From assembly GCA_020850595.1 (NCBI GenBank), contig JADZEK010000031.1, positions 1 to 64,000 of the forward strand: a stretch of 64,000 bases of DNA, in the 5' to 3' direction. This DNA is from Anaerolineales bacterium (GTDB taxonomy: Bacteria; Chloroflexota; Anaerolineae; Anaerolineales; UBA6663). The number at the start of each line of letters is the position of its first letter. Within the stretch, counting starts at the first letter, position 1. Positions 46,524-56,419 of the stretch are shown piece by piece. The notes below the pieces were generated by a model, which was given only the letters and a program-made list of their open reading frames with translations, made no database searches and was not told the DNA's origin. The position numbers and the translations under genes were made by a program.

Positions 46524-48314
46524 CTAGTTGCCGGCGGTGATTTGCCAATCGCCGCCCGCGGCCTCGGTGAGGGTGAGCGTTTCGAGCGTGGGCCAGGCGC
46601 GGATGGCGCTGACCAGGGCGGTGGGGCCGTCGAGCCGCAGCGCCTGCACCTCGTAGCCCGCGGCAGCAAGCTGCTCGACCACGCGCAGGTAGTCGGCGGC
46701 CAGCGGCGCGGCGTGGAGGTCATCGGCGTCGAGGGCGGCGTTCACGGCGGCGAGCAAGTCGGCGGCCGGGGCGTACTCGCCGGCGTGCAGGTGCATGCCG
46801 GCCGCGTCGAGCATGGCCTCCAGCGCAATGTTGTCGGGCGCGAGCGGGTGGCGCACAAAGTCGCCCACGATGTTGCGGCGGCGCGCCTCGCGGCCATCCG
46901 GCAGCCAGGCCGAGAGGAAGTAGGCGGCCGGGTCTTTCAACTGCTGGTAGCGCCGCAGCGTGTCGAACAGCGCCACGGTCAGGCGCAGGTCTTCCACCTG
47001 GGCGGGGTCGGCCGGCTGGGCGCGCAGGTAGGCCAGCCACTCGGCCTCCAGGTCGGCCAGCGTCACGCCGTAGTGGGCGCGCAGCGCCGCGTCGAGCATG
47101 GCCGCGTCGGTCGGCGCGGACTGGAACGTGGCATACATGCCCTTGAACGTCTCCCAGCCGTCGCGCTCCACGAGGTAGTTGATGAACGCGCCCGCCTCCA
47201 GGTAGCCGATCTCGTGCTGGGCGGGGTAGAAGCCGTTAGCCAGGTCGGCCAGCGGGATGTAGCGGTCGAGCGCCAGCACGGCGGCGGCGCGGGCGTCGAG
47301 CGGCTCGGTCTTGAAGTGCCCGCCCGCCACGTACACCGCCAGCCCTTCCACCATCATGGTCGGCCGCACCGTGGCGATCTGCCGGTCGAGGAGGTGCGTG
47401 CCCTCGTGCGCGAAGACACTGAACAGCTCGGTGACGGCCGGGTTGCGGTCGAGGTAGCTGAGCGAGATTTCGCTGGAGGCAAAGCCGCCGTGCCCCAGCA
47501 GCCGGCTGACCAGCGTAAAGCCCACCTTCTGCTCGCTAGTGACGCCCAGCGTGGCGGCCACGTGCGCGAAGGCGGCGTCGGCCTGCGCGCGGATCACGTC
47601 AATGTCGCGGGCGGCGGCCGTGCCGGTGAGGTAATGGAAGAGGCAGCAGGCGCTCTCGGCCTCGGCCCACTGCGCCTCCGGCTCGGGCTGCGGGCGCGCC
47701 TCGCTCGGCAGCAGGTTCACGCTCAGGGTCAGTTCCTGCTCGGGCGGCGTGGTCTCGCCCGCCACCGGGCCGGGGCTGACGACGAGGATGACGGTTTGCG
47801 GGCCGCTGCGCCCGGCGGTGTCCCACACCCAGGTGAAGGTAGCTTGCAGCCGCCCGCCCAGCCCGTAGCGCGTGAAGTTGACGCGCGCCAGCGGCTCTTC
47901 GCCGCGCTCGCCGATGTACAGCCGCACGGCCGCGCCGCTCCAGTTTTGGGGCGCGTCGTCGGCCACGACCTCTATGCTAACAATGTCGCCGCTGTAGAGC
48001 TGCGGGTCCGGGTGGAAGTGGACGCTGGCGGGCGAGAGTTGGTAGCCCACCGACGGCGCAACCGCCTGCCCTAGCTCTGTTGGGGTGGCGGCGAGCGTGG
48101 GGGTTTCGGTCGGCGCGGCGGTGGCAGTGGCCGGCAGGGCCGTGGCCGTGGGCGAGGGCAACGCCGTGACCGCGGTAGCGGCCGGCCCCAGTTCGGTGGG
48201 CGTAGCTGCTGCGCGCGTCGGCGCGGCCGGCGTGGGCGCGAGGGTGTTGCACGCCAACGTCGCCGCCAACAAAATGGGCAGCCAGCGCCAGATTGGTTTA
48301 GGCTTCACCAGCAT
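46524..48314 (-). CDS. putative lipoprotein zinc metallopeptidase (gluzincin-like)
   Basis: Lipobox-like LAATLAC; Thr/Pro/Ala linker; FAHEGTHLLDRQIA (HExxH) followed by MVEGLAVYVAGG (downstream E). Confidence 0.75.
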   Translation of the reverse strand: MLVKPKPIWRWLPILLAATLACNTLAPTPAAPTRAAATPTELGPAATAVTALPSPTATALPATATAAPTETPTLAATPTELGQAVAPSVGYQLSPASVHFHPDPQLYSGDIVSIEVVADDAPQNWSGAAVRLYIGERGEEPLARVNFTRYGLGGRLQATFTWVWDTAGRSGPQTVILVVSPGPVAGETTPPEQELTLSVNLLPSEARPQPEPEAQWAEAESACCLFHYLTGTAAARDIDVIRAQADAAFAHVAATLGVTSEQKVGFTLVSRLLGHGGFASSEISLSYLDRNPAVTELFSVFAHEGTHLLDRQIATVRPTMMVEGLAVYVAGGHFKTEPLDARAAAVLALDRYIPLADLANGFYPAQHEIGYLEAGAFINYLVERDGWETFKGMYATFQSAPTDAAMLDAALRAHYGVTLADLEAEWLAYLRAQPADPAQVEDLRLTVALFDTLRRYQQLKDPAAYFLSAWLPDGREARRRNIVGDFVRHPLAPDNIALEAMLDAAGMHLHAGEYAPAADLLAAVNAALDADDLHAAPLAADYLRVVEQLAAAGYEVQALRLDGPTALVSAIRAWPTLETLTLTEAAGGDWQITAGN

Positions 48315-48507
48315 GGCGCGGGATTGTACACCCGACGCGTTAGGGGCCGGCGCAGAAACCGCCGCGGATGGCAAAGCGGCGGGATGCCGTCAGTTTGCGG
48401 GGCGACTGCTGGGCGTGAGTAATATGTCGCGCGACGTCGTCAGCGCGCCTGCCCTTGCCAAGTAAGCGGCATCGGCCGCCTGCCGGGCTGGACGGTGACT
48501 CGATGAA

Positions 48508-49377
48508 CTATTGGTGCATGCGCCAACCACCACCTACGTAAATCAGCTGGCCTGTCACCCACCTTGCCTGCTCCGATGCCAGGAATACCGCCACATCCGC
48601 GATATCTTCTGGTTCACCAACACGGCGAAGCGGTGTTTGGGAAGTAATCTCTTCCACAGCTTTCGGCGGGAGATAGCCGGTTTGGATTGGCCCCGGGGCC
48701 ACGATATTCACCGTGATGTTGTACTTGCCGAGTTCGGCGGCAGCGGAACGGCTATACGACTCAATCGCGTGTTTACTCGCCGCATAACTGACATTGGCCG
48801 TGTGGGCATGGGCCGCGTCGGTGCTGATATTGATGATCCGCCCCGAGGTAACGTCACGCTTCAAATAGCGCTTGAGATACTCCGCCATGAGGAGTGCGTA
48901 GGCGCGCGCATTGACCGCCAGATGAGCGTCAATCCCAGCCGCTGTAATGAGTTGCACACCGCCACCTTCGTCCGTGACACGCGCTGGGTCAAAGGTTTCG
49001 AGTACACAAAGCGTATGATTGTTTACCAGTATATCCACGGGGCCAAGCTGAGACTCGCACAGGTTGAACAGGGGCGGGATGTTACCGGGATTGGCGAGGT
49101 CAACTTCGTGAGCCATCGCCGCACCGCCCTGAGCGCGGATGGTTTCCAGCAGTGGATCGGCAGACTGCTGCTGCATCGCTCGATAGAGCACATCTCCGCC
49201 GACACCGCCGGCTTTGGCGCCTTGCAATTCTGCTTCGGAATAGCGAGAGGCCTCCCGGTAATAAGTGACAAACACTTTGGCCCCTTGTGCGGCAAACGCT
49301 TTGGCGATGGCGGCCCCGATGCCGTGATTTGCGCCTGTGACCAGAACAACCTTGTTTTCGAGCTGTGGGTTAATCAT
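48508..49377 (-). CDS. SDR family oxidoreductase (FabG-like)
   Basis: KVVLVTGANHGIGAAIAKAFAAQGAKVFV, DILVNNHTL, VSYAASKHAIESYSRSAAAELG, GPIQTGYLPPKAVEEI. Confidence 0.93.
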   Translation of the reverse strand: MINPQLENKVVLVTGANHGIGAAIAKAFAAQGAKVFVTYYREASRYSEAELQGAKAGGVGGDVLYRAMQQQSADPLLETIRAQGGAAMAHEVDLANPGNIPPLFNLCESQLGPVDILVNNHTLCVLETFDPARVTDEGGGVQLITAAGIDAHLAVNARAYALLMAEYLKRYLKRDVTSGRIINISTDAAHAHTANVSYAASKHAIESYSRSAAAELGKYNITVNIVAPGPIQTGYLPPKAVEEITSQTPLRRVGEPEDIADVAVFLASEQARWVTGQLIYVGGGWRMHQ

Positions 49378-49624
49378 GTGCGTTCCCAGGTACGATGATA
49401 GTCACCCCACTACTGATTACTTCGCAAATCCGCTTCATAGTACCCCATACCGAGAGACTTTGGAGCAGGTGGTGACCATCTAACGAGACAGAGATGAGGC
49501 ATTCCGCCTGCCCAGCCCCATCGCCGGCTACCGATCACCAACCCAGCCGTAGCTGACACCACCTCTATTCCCCGTCAGGCGACTGCCGCTCCTTTTTCTC
49601 TTTCTTTGTCTTTTTTCTCTGCCC

Positions 49625-50977
49625 CTAAGCGCAGTGCTTCACCACCACCTCATACAGCACCCGCACCCCCCACCCCAGCCCGTCCACGGGGGCGCGCTCG
49701 TCGTGGGCGTGGAACATCTCCATGAACTTCATGTCGGGCGGGAGCTTGAGCGGCGCGAAGCCGTAGGTGGGCACGCCCAGCGGCGCGAGGTACTTGGCGT
49801 CAGTCGCGCCGGACATCATGTAGGGGATGACGGCGGTGGCCGAGGGGTCGTGCGCGCGCAGGGCATCGGCCATGAGGGCAAACAGCGGCGTGTGGTGGGG
49901 TGTCTCCAGCGGCGGCGAGTCGAGCGTCACTTCGTATTCCAGGTGGTCGCCCATTACGGCGCGCAGCTCGGCCAGGAAGGCGGCGGTGTCGAAGCCGGGC
50001 AGGTTGCGGCCGTCGAGGACGACCTCGGCCACGCCGGGGATGACGTTGGTCTTCAGGCCCGCCGTGAGGCCGGTGGGCGTGGCGGTGTTGTGCAGCATGG
50101 CGTAGAGGAACGGCCCCAAATCCGGCCCAAGCGCGCCGGAGGCGAAGACCTGGGCCGCGCCGGCTTCTGTCTTCAGGGCCAGCAGCGCCCGGCCGAGCGG
50201 CGAGTCGCCTGCGCTCGCGGCGGCGGCGGCGAGGAAACCGGAGGCCGCGTTGGTCAGGTGGTAGGGCAAGCCCTGCGCCGCCAGCCGGTCAATGGCCTGG
50301 GCCAGGTGCACCACGGCGTTGTCGCCGTGCGGCACCGAGCCGTGGCCGGGCTTGCCGCGCGCGCGCACCTTGAGCCAGACCGTGCCCTTCTCGGCCACCT
50401 GCACCATGTACACCGGCCGGCCCGCGAAATTCATGTTGTAGCCGCCGACCTCGCTCAGCGCGAACTCGGCGGCGATCAGGCCGGGGTGATGTTTGACGAG
50501 CCACGGCACGCCGAAGCCGTCGGCGCCGCCGATCTCTTCGTCGGCGGCGGCGGCGAAGATCACATCGCGCTCCAGCCGCACGCCCTGGCGCTTGAGCAAG
50601 AGCATCACCATGAGCTGCTCGGCCACGGTGTCTTTCATGTCGGCCGCGCCGCGCCCCCACACATAGCCGTCGGCGATCTCGCCCGCGAAGGGCGGGTGGG
50701 TCCAGTGCTCTGGCTCGGCGGGCACCACGTCGGTGTGGCTGTAGAGCAGGAGGGGCGGCTTTTGGCCGTTGCCCATCAGGCGCACGACCAGGTTGCCGCG
50801 GCCCGGCGCCGAGACGAGCACCTGCGGCTCGAGGCCCTCGGCGCGCAGGACGCCGGCCAGGTACTCGGCGGCCAGCAGTTCGTTGCCGGGCGGGTTGGTG
50901 GTGTCGAGCCGCAGCAGCGCCTGGAGGTGGCGCACCACCTCGGCGGTGACGGCGGGCCAGTGGATTGAGTCGGTCAT
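49625..50977 (-). CDS. M20-family peptidase (ArgE/DapE-like)
   Basis: LLYSHTDVVPAEPEHWTHPPFAGEIADGYVWGRGAADMKDTVAEQL, FAAAADEEIGGADGFG, GKPGHGSVPHGDNAVVHLAQAI. Confidence 0.93.
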   Translation of the reverse strand: MTDSIHWPAVTAEVVRHLQALLRLDTTNPPGNELLAAEYLAGVLRAEGLEPQVLVSAPGRGNLVVRLMGNGQKPPLLLYSHTDVVPAEPEHWTHPPFAGEIADGYVWGRGAADMKDTVAEQLMVMLLLKRQGVRLERDVIFAAAADEEIGGADGFGVPWLVKHHPGLIAAEFALSEVGGYNMNFAGRPVYMVQVAEKGTVWLKVRARGKPGHGSVPHGDNAVVHLAQAIDRLAAQGLPYHLTNAASGFLAAAAASAGDSPLGRALLALKTEAGAAQVFASGALGPDLGPFLYAMLHNTATPTGLTAGLKTNVIPGVAEVVLDGRNLPGFDTAAFLAELRAVMGDHLEYEVTLDSPPLETPHHTPLFALMADALRAHDPSATAVIPYMMSGATDAKYLAPLGVPTYGFAPLKLPPDMKFMEMFHAHDERAPVDGLGWGVRVLYEVVVKHCA

Positions 50978-51300
50978 GGGGAGGCCTCCGCGGGGCATTG
51001 TAGCACCGGTAGGTGGGGACTCAGGGGCAGTGGCCAGCCAAGCTCCCCGAGGTCTTCTCACTGGGAGATTTCTCACCCCCGACAAGTATGCGTTAGGGCC
51101 ACCGCGCGGCGGGGGTTCGAAATGACATTGAAAGGCATTGATGGCGTCGCTACTCCTGATCCGCTATGCCAACGCGAAGGCCGCATGGCGCTGCGCGCCA
51201 GCCCTCCACGGCAGAAACTCGCTGTGACCGCACCCAACCACGTGACATGTCACTTCGAACCCGGCCTCAGGTCGGTGGCCCTCACCAAACATCGTGGCCG

Positions 51301-51520
51301 GTGACGCGCAGCGTCTCGGGTGGTGGCAAGCTGGCCCTATGCCTGTCCAGTTTAGTTTCTGAGCAAGCCCCCTCAGGCCGCTGGACATTCTTCGGCAGTG
51401 GGGGAGGTGACGCGCAGGGTCTCAACTTGATATCAGAGTTCTCCGCTAGTTTCTGAGCACCCCCCTCAGGCCGCCAGACGCCCCCTACCCTGGTGAGGGG
51501 TGACGCACAGCGTCTTCCAG
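51301..51520. repeat. degenerate about 94-106-bp tandem-type intergenic repeat
   Basis: gtgacgcgcagcgtct at 51301, 51407 and 51500; tagtttctgagca...ccctcaggccgc at 51353 and 51447. Confidence 0.65.
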
Positions 51521-51560
51521 CGACAAAACAGCGAGGCGGCCATGCCCATCGCCTCCGCAT

Positions 51561-51616
51561 CCCCATTCGTGTCCATTCGTTCTCAATTCGTGCGCATTCG
51601 TGGCAAAAATCCTCCC
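51561..51616 (-). repeat. CGAAT-type dispersed repeat, copy 6 (inverted)
   Basis: Reverse complement: GGAGGATTTTTGCCACGAATGCGCACGAATTGAGAACGAATGGACACGAATGGGG. Confidence 0.8.
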
Positions 51617-51674
51617 GGCTCTCATCCGCGTTATACTTGTTCCCATCTATGCGCCTTACGCCCACGCCCGCCCC

Positions 51675-53384
51675 ATGAAGCATCCCTGGATCGCCGCCGC
51701 CCTGGTGGGCGCACTGCTGCTGCTTGGGGTGGTCTCCACGCAGCGCGCCGCCGTGCACGACCAGCTCTTCGCGCTGACCGGCGAGGAAAACACCTTCGCG
51801 CAAATGCGCGGCGTGGGCCAACTGCTTTCGGACCTGATCCGCCCGCCGCTGAAGCTGGAGGCGGAGACGCCGATCGCCCACAACGGCGTGAACCCGTTCG
51901 GCATCAACACCTTCTTGCAGCAGGAGGTCGAGCCTGCCAAGCGCGAGCGGCAGGTGCAGCTCATCGCCGAGGCGGGCTTCCACTGGCTGCGGCAAGAGTT
52001 CCCCTGGGCCGACATCGAGATCAGCGGCAAGGGCAACTTCGACGACTGCCGCAACCCGCCCGGCTGCGTCTCGGCCTGGGAGAAGTACGACCAGATCGTG
52101 GGCCTGGCCGAGCAATATGGCCTGGAGATTTTGGTGCGGCTGTCCGCCCCGCCCAACTGGGCGCGCGCCGCCGGCGACCAACTGGGGCCGTTCGCCCCGC
52201 CCGACAATGCCAGCGACTTCGCCGACTACGCCGCCGCCGTCGCCACGCGCTACCAGGGCCGGCTGCGCTACTACCAGGTGTGGAACGAGCCGAACATCTA
52301 CAACGAATGGGGCAACCAGCCGGTGGACCCGGAGCGCTACACGGAGCTGCTGTGCGCTGCCTATGCCCGCCTGAAGCAGGTAGACCCGCGCAGCGTGGTC
52401 GTCTCGGGGGTGCTGGCCCCGACGGCTGAGCTGGGCGCGCTGAACGAGGCGGGCGGCAACAACCTGAACGACTACGTTTATTTGCAGCGCATGTACGCGG
52501 CGGGGGCCGGGCCGTGTTTCGACGTGCTCGCGGTGCAGGGCTACGGCCTGTGGAGCGGCCCCGGCGACCACCGCCGCCGCCCGCTGATCGTCAATTTTGG
52601 GCGCAACCAGTTTATCCGCGACCTGATGGTCGCCAACGGCGACGCGCACAAGGCCATCTGGATCGCCGAGATGAACTGGAACGTCGTCCCGGACGACCCG
52701 CTGTTCCTGGGCAACTTTGGCCGGGTGACGGTGGAACAGCAGGCGCGCTACGCCCCGCTGGCCTACCAGCGCGCGCAGGAGGAGTGGCCGTGGGTGGGCA
52801 TGACGGCCTTCTGGTTCTTCAAGCGCGCCGACGACTCGGAGCGCAACGCCGATTGGTATTACTTCCGCATGGCCGAGCCAGACTTCACGCTGCTGCCGGT
52901 GTACGAGAGCATGCGCGCCTACATGCACCAGCCGCCAGTGATGTATCCGGGCTGGTTCCAGGAAGACCACTGGGCCGTTACGTGGAGCGCAGGCTGGGCG
53001 GACGCGACTGACCCGGCCTATGTGCTGGGCGCGGCGCGGCAGGCCCGCGGCCCCGGTGCGCGGCTGAGCCTTACCTTCGCCGGGACCGACCTGCTGCTGA
53101 GCACCGTGCGCGGGCCGCAGGGCGGGCGCATCAGCGTGACGATTGACGACGGCCTGGCCAGGGTGTACGACCTGAGCGCGGGCACGGCGCAGGCCGAGCA
53201 GTTGGCGCTGGCGGGCGGGCTGCCCGACGGGCCGCATACGGTCACAATCACCAGCCAGTCGGGCGCGAACGTGGTGGATGGTTTCATCGTGCGGGCCGTC
53301 TCGACGCGCACGCCGGCGCTGCTGCTGCTCGTGGGCGGCGCGCTGCTGGGCGTGTGGGCGCTGGCGCGCCGCCGCCCCGGCTGA
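51675..53384 (+). CDS. cellulase/GH39-like glycoside hydrolase, membrane-anchored
   Basis: N-terminal TM; GFHWLRQEFPWADIE, YYQVWNEPNIYNEWG (acid/base E), IWIAEMNWN (nucleophile E), C-terminal TM. Confidence 0.8.
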   Translation: MKHPWIAAALVGALLLLGVVSTQRAAVHDQLFALTGEENTFAQMRGVGQLLSDLIRPPLKLEAETPIAHNGVNPFGINTFLQQEVEPAKRERQVQLIAEAGFHWLRQEFPWADIEISGKGNFDDCRNPPGCVSAWEKYDQIVGLAEQYGLEILVRLSAPPNWARAAGDQLGPFAPPDNASDFADYAAAVATRYQGRLRYYQVWNEPNIYNEWGNQPVDPERYTELLCAAYARLKQVDPRSVVVSGVLAPTAELGALNEAGGNNLNDYVYLQRMYAAGAGPCFDVLAVQGYGLWSGPGDHRRRPLIVNFGRNQFIRDLMVANGDAHKAIWIAEMNWNVVPDDPLFLGNFGRVTVEQQARYAPLAYQRAQEEWPWVGMTAFWFFKRADDSERNADWYYFRMAEPDFTLLPVYESMRAYMHQPPVMYPGWFQEDHWAVTWSAGWADATDPAYVLGAARQARGPGARLSLTFAGTDLLLSTVRGPQGGRISVTIDDGLARVYDLSAGTAQAEQLALAGGLPDGPHTVTITSQSGANVVDGFIVRAVSTRTPALLLLVGGALLGVWALARRRPG

Positions 53385-53403
53385 GGCCGCCCCGCGCCGC
53401 CCC

Positions 53404-55341
53404 ATGCGCCCACGCCCGCTGTACCTGCTGGCGGTACTCATTACCCTGGCCCTGGCTACCTGGCTGCGTTTCTTCCGGCTCGACGCGCAAAGCTACTGGA
53501 ACGACGAAGGCAACTCACTGCGGCTGGCCGAGCGCGCCCCGGCCGAGATCGTGGCAGCGGCGGCGGCTGACATCCACCCGCCCGGCTACTACCTGGCCCT
53601 GAGCGGCTGGCGCGCCCTCACCGGCCCGAGCGAGTTTGCGCTGCGGGGCTTCTCGGCGCTGGTGGGCGTGGCGCTCGTGGCGCTGGTCTATCGGCTGGGG
53701 CAGCAATACTTCGACCGCGCCACGGGGCTGGGCGCGGCGCTGCTGGCCGCCCTGCACCCTTTCCTGATTTACTACAGCCAGGAAGCGCGCATGTACGCGC
53801 TGCTGGCGGCGCTGAGCGCGGCCTCTTTTTTGCTGTTCTCGCGCTGGCTCAAGTCGTCGCGCCCGCCCGCCCCGGCGTGGGGTCAGCCCGCTTGGGCGGC
53901 GGCCTATGTGTTGGTGACCGCCGCCGGGCTGTACACCCACTACGCTTTTGGCTTCGTGGTCATCGCCGAGAACCTGGCGGCTTTCGGCGGGCTGGCGGCG
54001 CACCGGGGGCGCGGCGGCGGGGGGCGGCTGGCGGCGTGGCTGGGGTTGCAGGCGGCGGCGCTGCTGCTGTTCCTGCCCTGGCTGCCCACCGCGCTGCGCC
54101 AGCTCACAACCTGGCCCGCGGACCGGGCCGCCCAACCGTTCGTGGCCGCCCTGCTCGACCTGGCGCGCTACCTGACCTTTGGGCGCACGCTGCCCACGGC
54201 CGCGGCGGGGCTGGGGCTGCTGGGCGCGCTGGGGCTGCTGGCGTTTGGGCTGGCGCGGCGCGGCCAAACCGTGACGCCTGCCCTGTGGCTGTTCGTGCCC
54301 GCCGCGCTGACGCTGAGCTTCGGCCTGCTGACCGAGGCGTTCGCCAAGTTCCTGCTGGTGGCCGTGCCGCCGTTGCTGCTGCTGCTGGGCAACGGGCTGG
54401 CCGCCATCCCGCCGGGACCGTTCGAACCAGGGTGGAAGCGCACGCGGCAGCGGGCGGGCGAGTACGCGGCGCTGGCGGTGTGGCTGGCGGCCGTCACGGC
54501 CTACGGCGCGGCCACGTTCGCCAGCCTGAACAACCTGTACTTCAACCCGGCCGACGCCCGCGACGACTACCGCGCCATTGCGCGCGACCTGGCCGCCGCT
54601 TACCAGCCGGGCGATGCGATCATCCTCATCTCGCCCAACCAATACGAAGTCTTCACTGTCTATCACCCAGATCACGCCGAAGGCACGGCCGCCTTGTTCC
54701 CACTCCCGGCCACGCGCCCGCTGGACCCGGCCGCGACCACCGCTGCGCTGGAGCAAATCGCGGCGGCGCACCCGCGCCTGTTCGTGCTGTTCTGGGGTGA
54801 AGGGCAGGCCGACCCGGCGGGCGTGGTGGAGGGCTGGCTGAACACGCACGCCTTCAAGGCGGGCGACCGCTGGTACGGCCAGGTGCGACTGGCGACCTAC
54901 GCCGCCGCCCAGCCCGCCACGCAGCCACAGGTGACGCTGGCGGCGCGCTTTGGTGAGCACATCGCCCTCACCGGCTACGCGCTGCAACCGGCCCAGCCGC
55001 GGCCCGGCGGCAGCGTGCAACTAACGCTGTTCTGGCGAACGGACGCGGCCCTCGAAGCGCGCTATAAGGTCTTCGTCCACATTTACGCCGACGAGAACGC
55101 CCCGCCCGTCGCCCAGCAGGACGGCGAGCCGGGGGGCGGGCTGGCCCTGACGTCTGGCTGGACGCCGGGAGTCGTCATCGCCGACAATCATGGGGTGCTG
55201 CTGCCCGACGAGTTGGCGCCTGGGCGCTATGTGGTCTATGTGGGGTTGACTGAGCTGTTCAGCGGCGAGCGATTGCCCGTGGCGCTGGACGGGGCGGCGG
55301 CCGGCGACCGGCTGCGGCTGACGGAGGTAGAGATCCCCTAG
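53404..55341 (+). CDS. glycosyltransferase family 39-like membrane protein
   Basis: ATWLRFFRLDAQSYWNDEGNSLRLAERAP, DIHPPGYYLALSGW, LHPFLIYYSQEARMYALLAALS. Confidence 0.87.
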   Translation: MRPRPLYLLAVLITLALATWLRFFRLDAQSYWNDEGNSLRLAERAPAEIVAAAAADIHPPGYYLALSGWRALTGPSEFALRGFSALVGVALVALVYRLGQQYFDRATGLGAALLAALHPFLIYYSQEARMYALLAALSAASFLLFSRWLKSSRPPAPAWGQPAWAAAYVLVTAAGLYTHYAFGFVVIAENLAAFGGLAAHRGRGGGGRLAAWLGLQAAALLLFLPWLPTALRQLTTWPADRAAQPFVAALLDLARYLTFGRTLPTAAAGLGLLGALGLLAFGLARRGQTVTPALWLFVPAALTLSFGLLTEAFAKFLLVAVPPLLLLLGNGLAAIPPGPFEPGWKRTRQRAGEYAALAVWLAAVTAYGAATFASLNNLYFNPADARDDYRAIARDLAAAYQPGDAIILISPNQYEVFTVYHPDHAEGTAALFPLPATRPLDPAATTAALEQIAAAHPRLFVLFWGEGQADPAGVVEGWLNTHAFKAGDRWYGQVRLATYAAAQPATQPQVTLAARFGEHIALTGYALQPAQPRPGGSVQLTLFWRTDAALEARYKVFVHIYADENAPPVAQQDGEPGGGLALTSGWTPGVVIADNHGVLLPDELAPGRYVVYVGLTELFSGERLPVALDGAAAGDRLRLTEVEIP

Positions 55342-55385
55342 CGGGCGAGCGCCCGGCTGCTCGGCGCGGGCGCAGGAGGACGGTC

Positions 55386-56324
55386 ATGCGCGTCATCATT
55401 ACGGGTGGAACCGGCCATGTGGGCAGCCGCCTGACCCAGAGCCTGGCGGCCGAGGGGCACGAGGTAATTCAGCTAAGTCGGGACCCGGCGGCCAGGGCGA
55501 AGCCGGACCTGCCGGCCGGCGCGCGCGTGGAGCGCTGGGACGGCCGCACCGCCGAAGGCTGGGGCCGCCTGATCGAAGGAACCGACGTTGTCGTCAACCT
55601 GGCGGGCGAGAGCATCGCGGGCAAGGGGCTGATTCCGGCGCGCTGGACGCCGGAGCGCAAGCGCCGGATTTTGGAAAGCCGCGTGAGCGCCGGGCAGGCC
55701 GTGACGCAGGCGATAACGGCCGCGAGCCAGAAGCCGAAGCTGCTCATTCAGCAGTCGGCGGTGGGCCACTATGGCTTTCGGGGGGACGAGCGGCTGACTG
55801 AATCCGCTTCGGCTGGGGATGACTTTCTGGCGCGGGTGACGGTGGAGTGGGAGGCCTCCACGCAGCCGGTGGAGGCGCTGGGCGTGCGCCGGGTGATTAC
55901 GCGCACGGGGCTGCGCCTGCTGAAGGAGCCGGGCGGCTTCTTGCGGCCGCTGCTGCTGATCTTCAACCTGATGGCGGGCGGGCCGATGGGCAGCGGGAAA
56001 CAGTATTGGCCCTGGATTCACCCCGACGACGAGGTGCGGGCGCTGCGCTTCTTGATGGCCGACGAGCGGGCGGCGGGCGTGTATAACATGACCGGCCCGG
56101 AGCCGGTGACCAACCGCGAGTTCGTGCGCACGTTTGGGAAGGTGCTGGGCCGGTCAGCCTTCATGCCCGCCCCCGGTTTCGCGCTGCGCCTGGTGCTGGG
56201 CGAGCTGGCCGAGGCGCTGATCCTCAACGGCCAGCGCGCCGTGCCGCAGCACCTGCTCGACAGCGGCTTTAAGTTCAACTACCTGACGTTCGAGGCGGCC
56301 ATCCGGAACGTGCTGGGCAAGTAG
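55386..56324 (+). CDS. TIGR01777-type NAD-dependent epimerase
   Basis: MRVIITGGTGHVGSRLTQSLAAEGHEV, VVNLAGESIAGK.RWTPERKRRILESRV, SAVGHYGFRGD. Confidence 0.93.
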   Translation: MRVIITGGTGHVGSRLTQSLAAEGHEVIQLSRDPAARAKPDLPAGARVERWDGRTAEGWGRLIEGTDVVVNLAGESIAGKGLIPARWTPERKRRILESRVSAGQAVTQAITAASQKPKLLIQQSAVGHYGFRGDERLTESASAGDDFLARVTVEWEASTQPVEALGVRRVITRTGLRLLKEPGGFLRPLLLIFNLMAGGPMGSGKQYWPWIHPDDEVRALRFLMADERAAGVYNMTGPEPVTNREFVRTFGKVLGRSAFMPAPGFALRLVLGELAEALILNGQRAVPQHLLDSGFKFNYLTFEAAIRNVLGK

Positions 56325-56346
56325 CCGCTGACTCAGATACACAACA

Positions 56347-56386
56347 AGCGGGGCGCTGACGACACGTCGCCAGCGCCCCGCTGCTG
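56347..56386. terminator. hairpin agcggggcgctg-N12-cagcgccccgct
   Basis: Perfect 12-bp arms between convergent genes 55386..56324 (+) and pepF (-). Confidence 0.75.
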
Positions 56387-56419
56387 TTTAATGCAACCGC
56401 CCTTGGGCCGGCCGCGGCG

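Noticed and set aside
46413-48074. 553-aa + strand ORF
   Set aside because: Antisense shadow of the HExxH lipoprotein.
51301-51520. CRISPR-like array
   Set aside because: Repeats are degenerate, spaced about 94-106 bp, with only 2-3 copies and partly repeated spacers; no cas genes.
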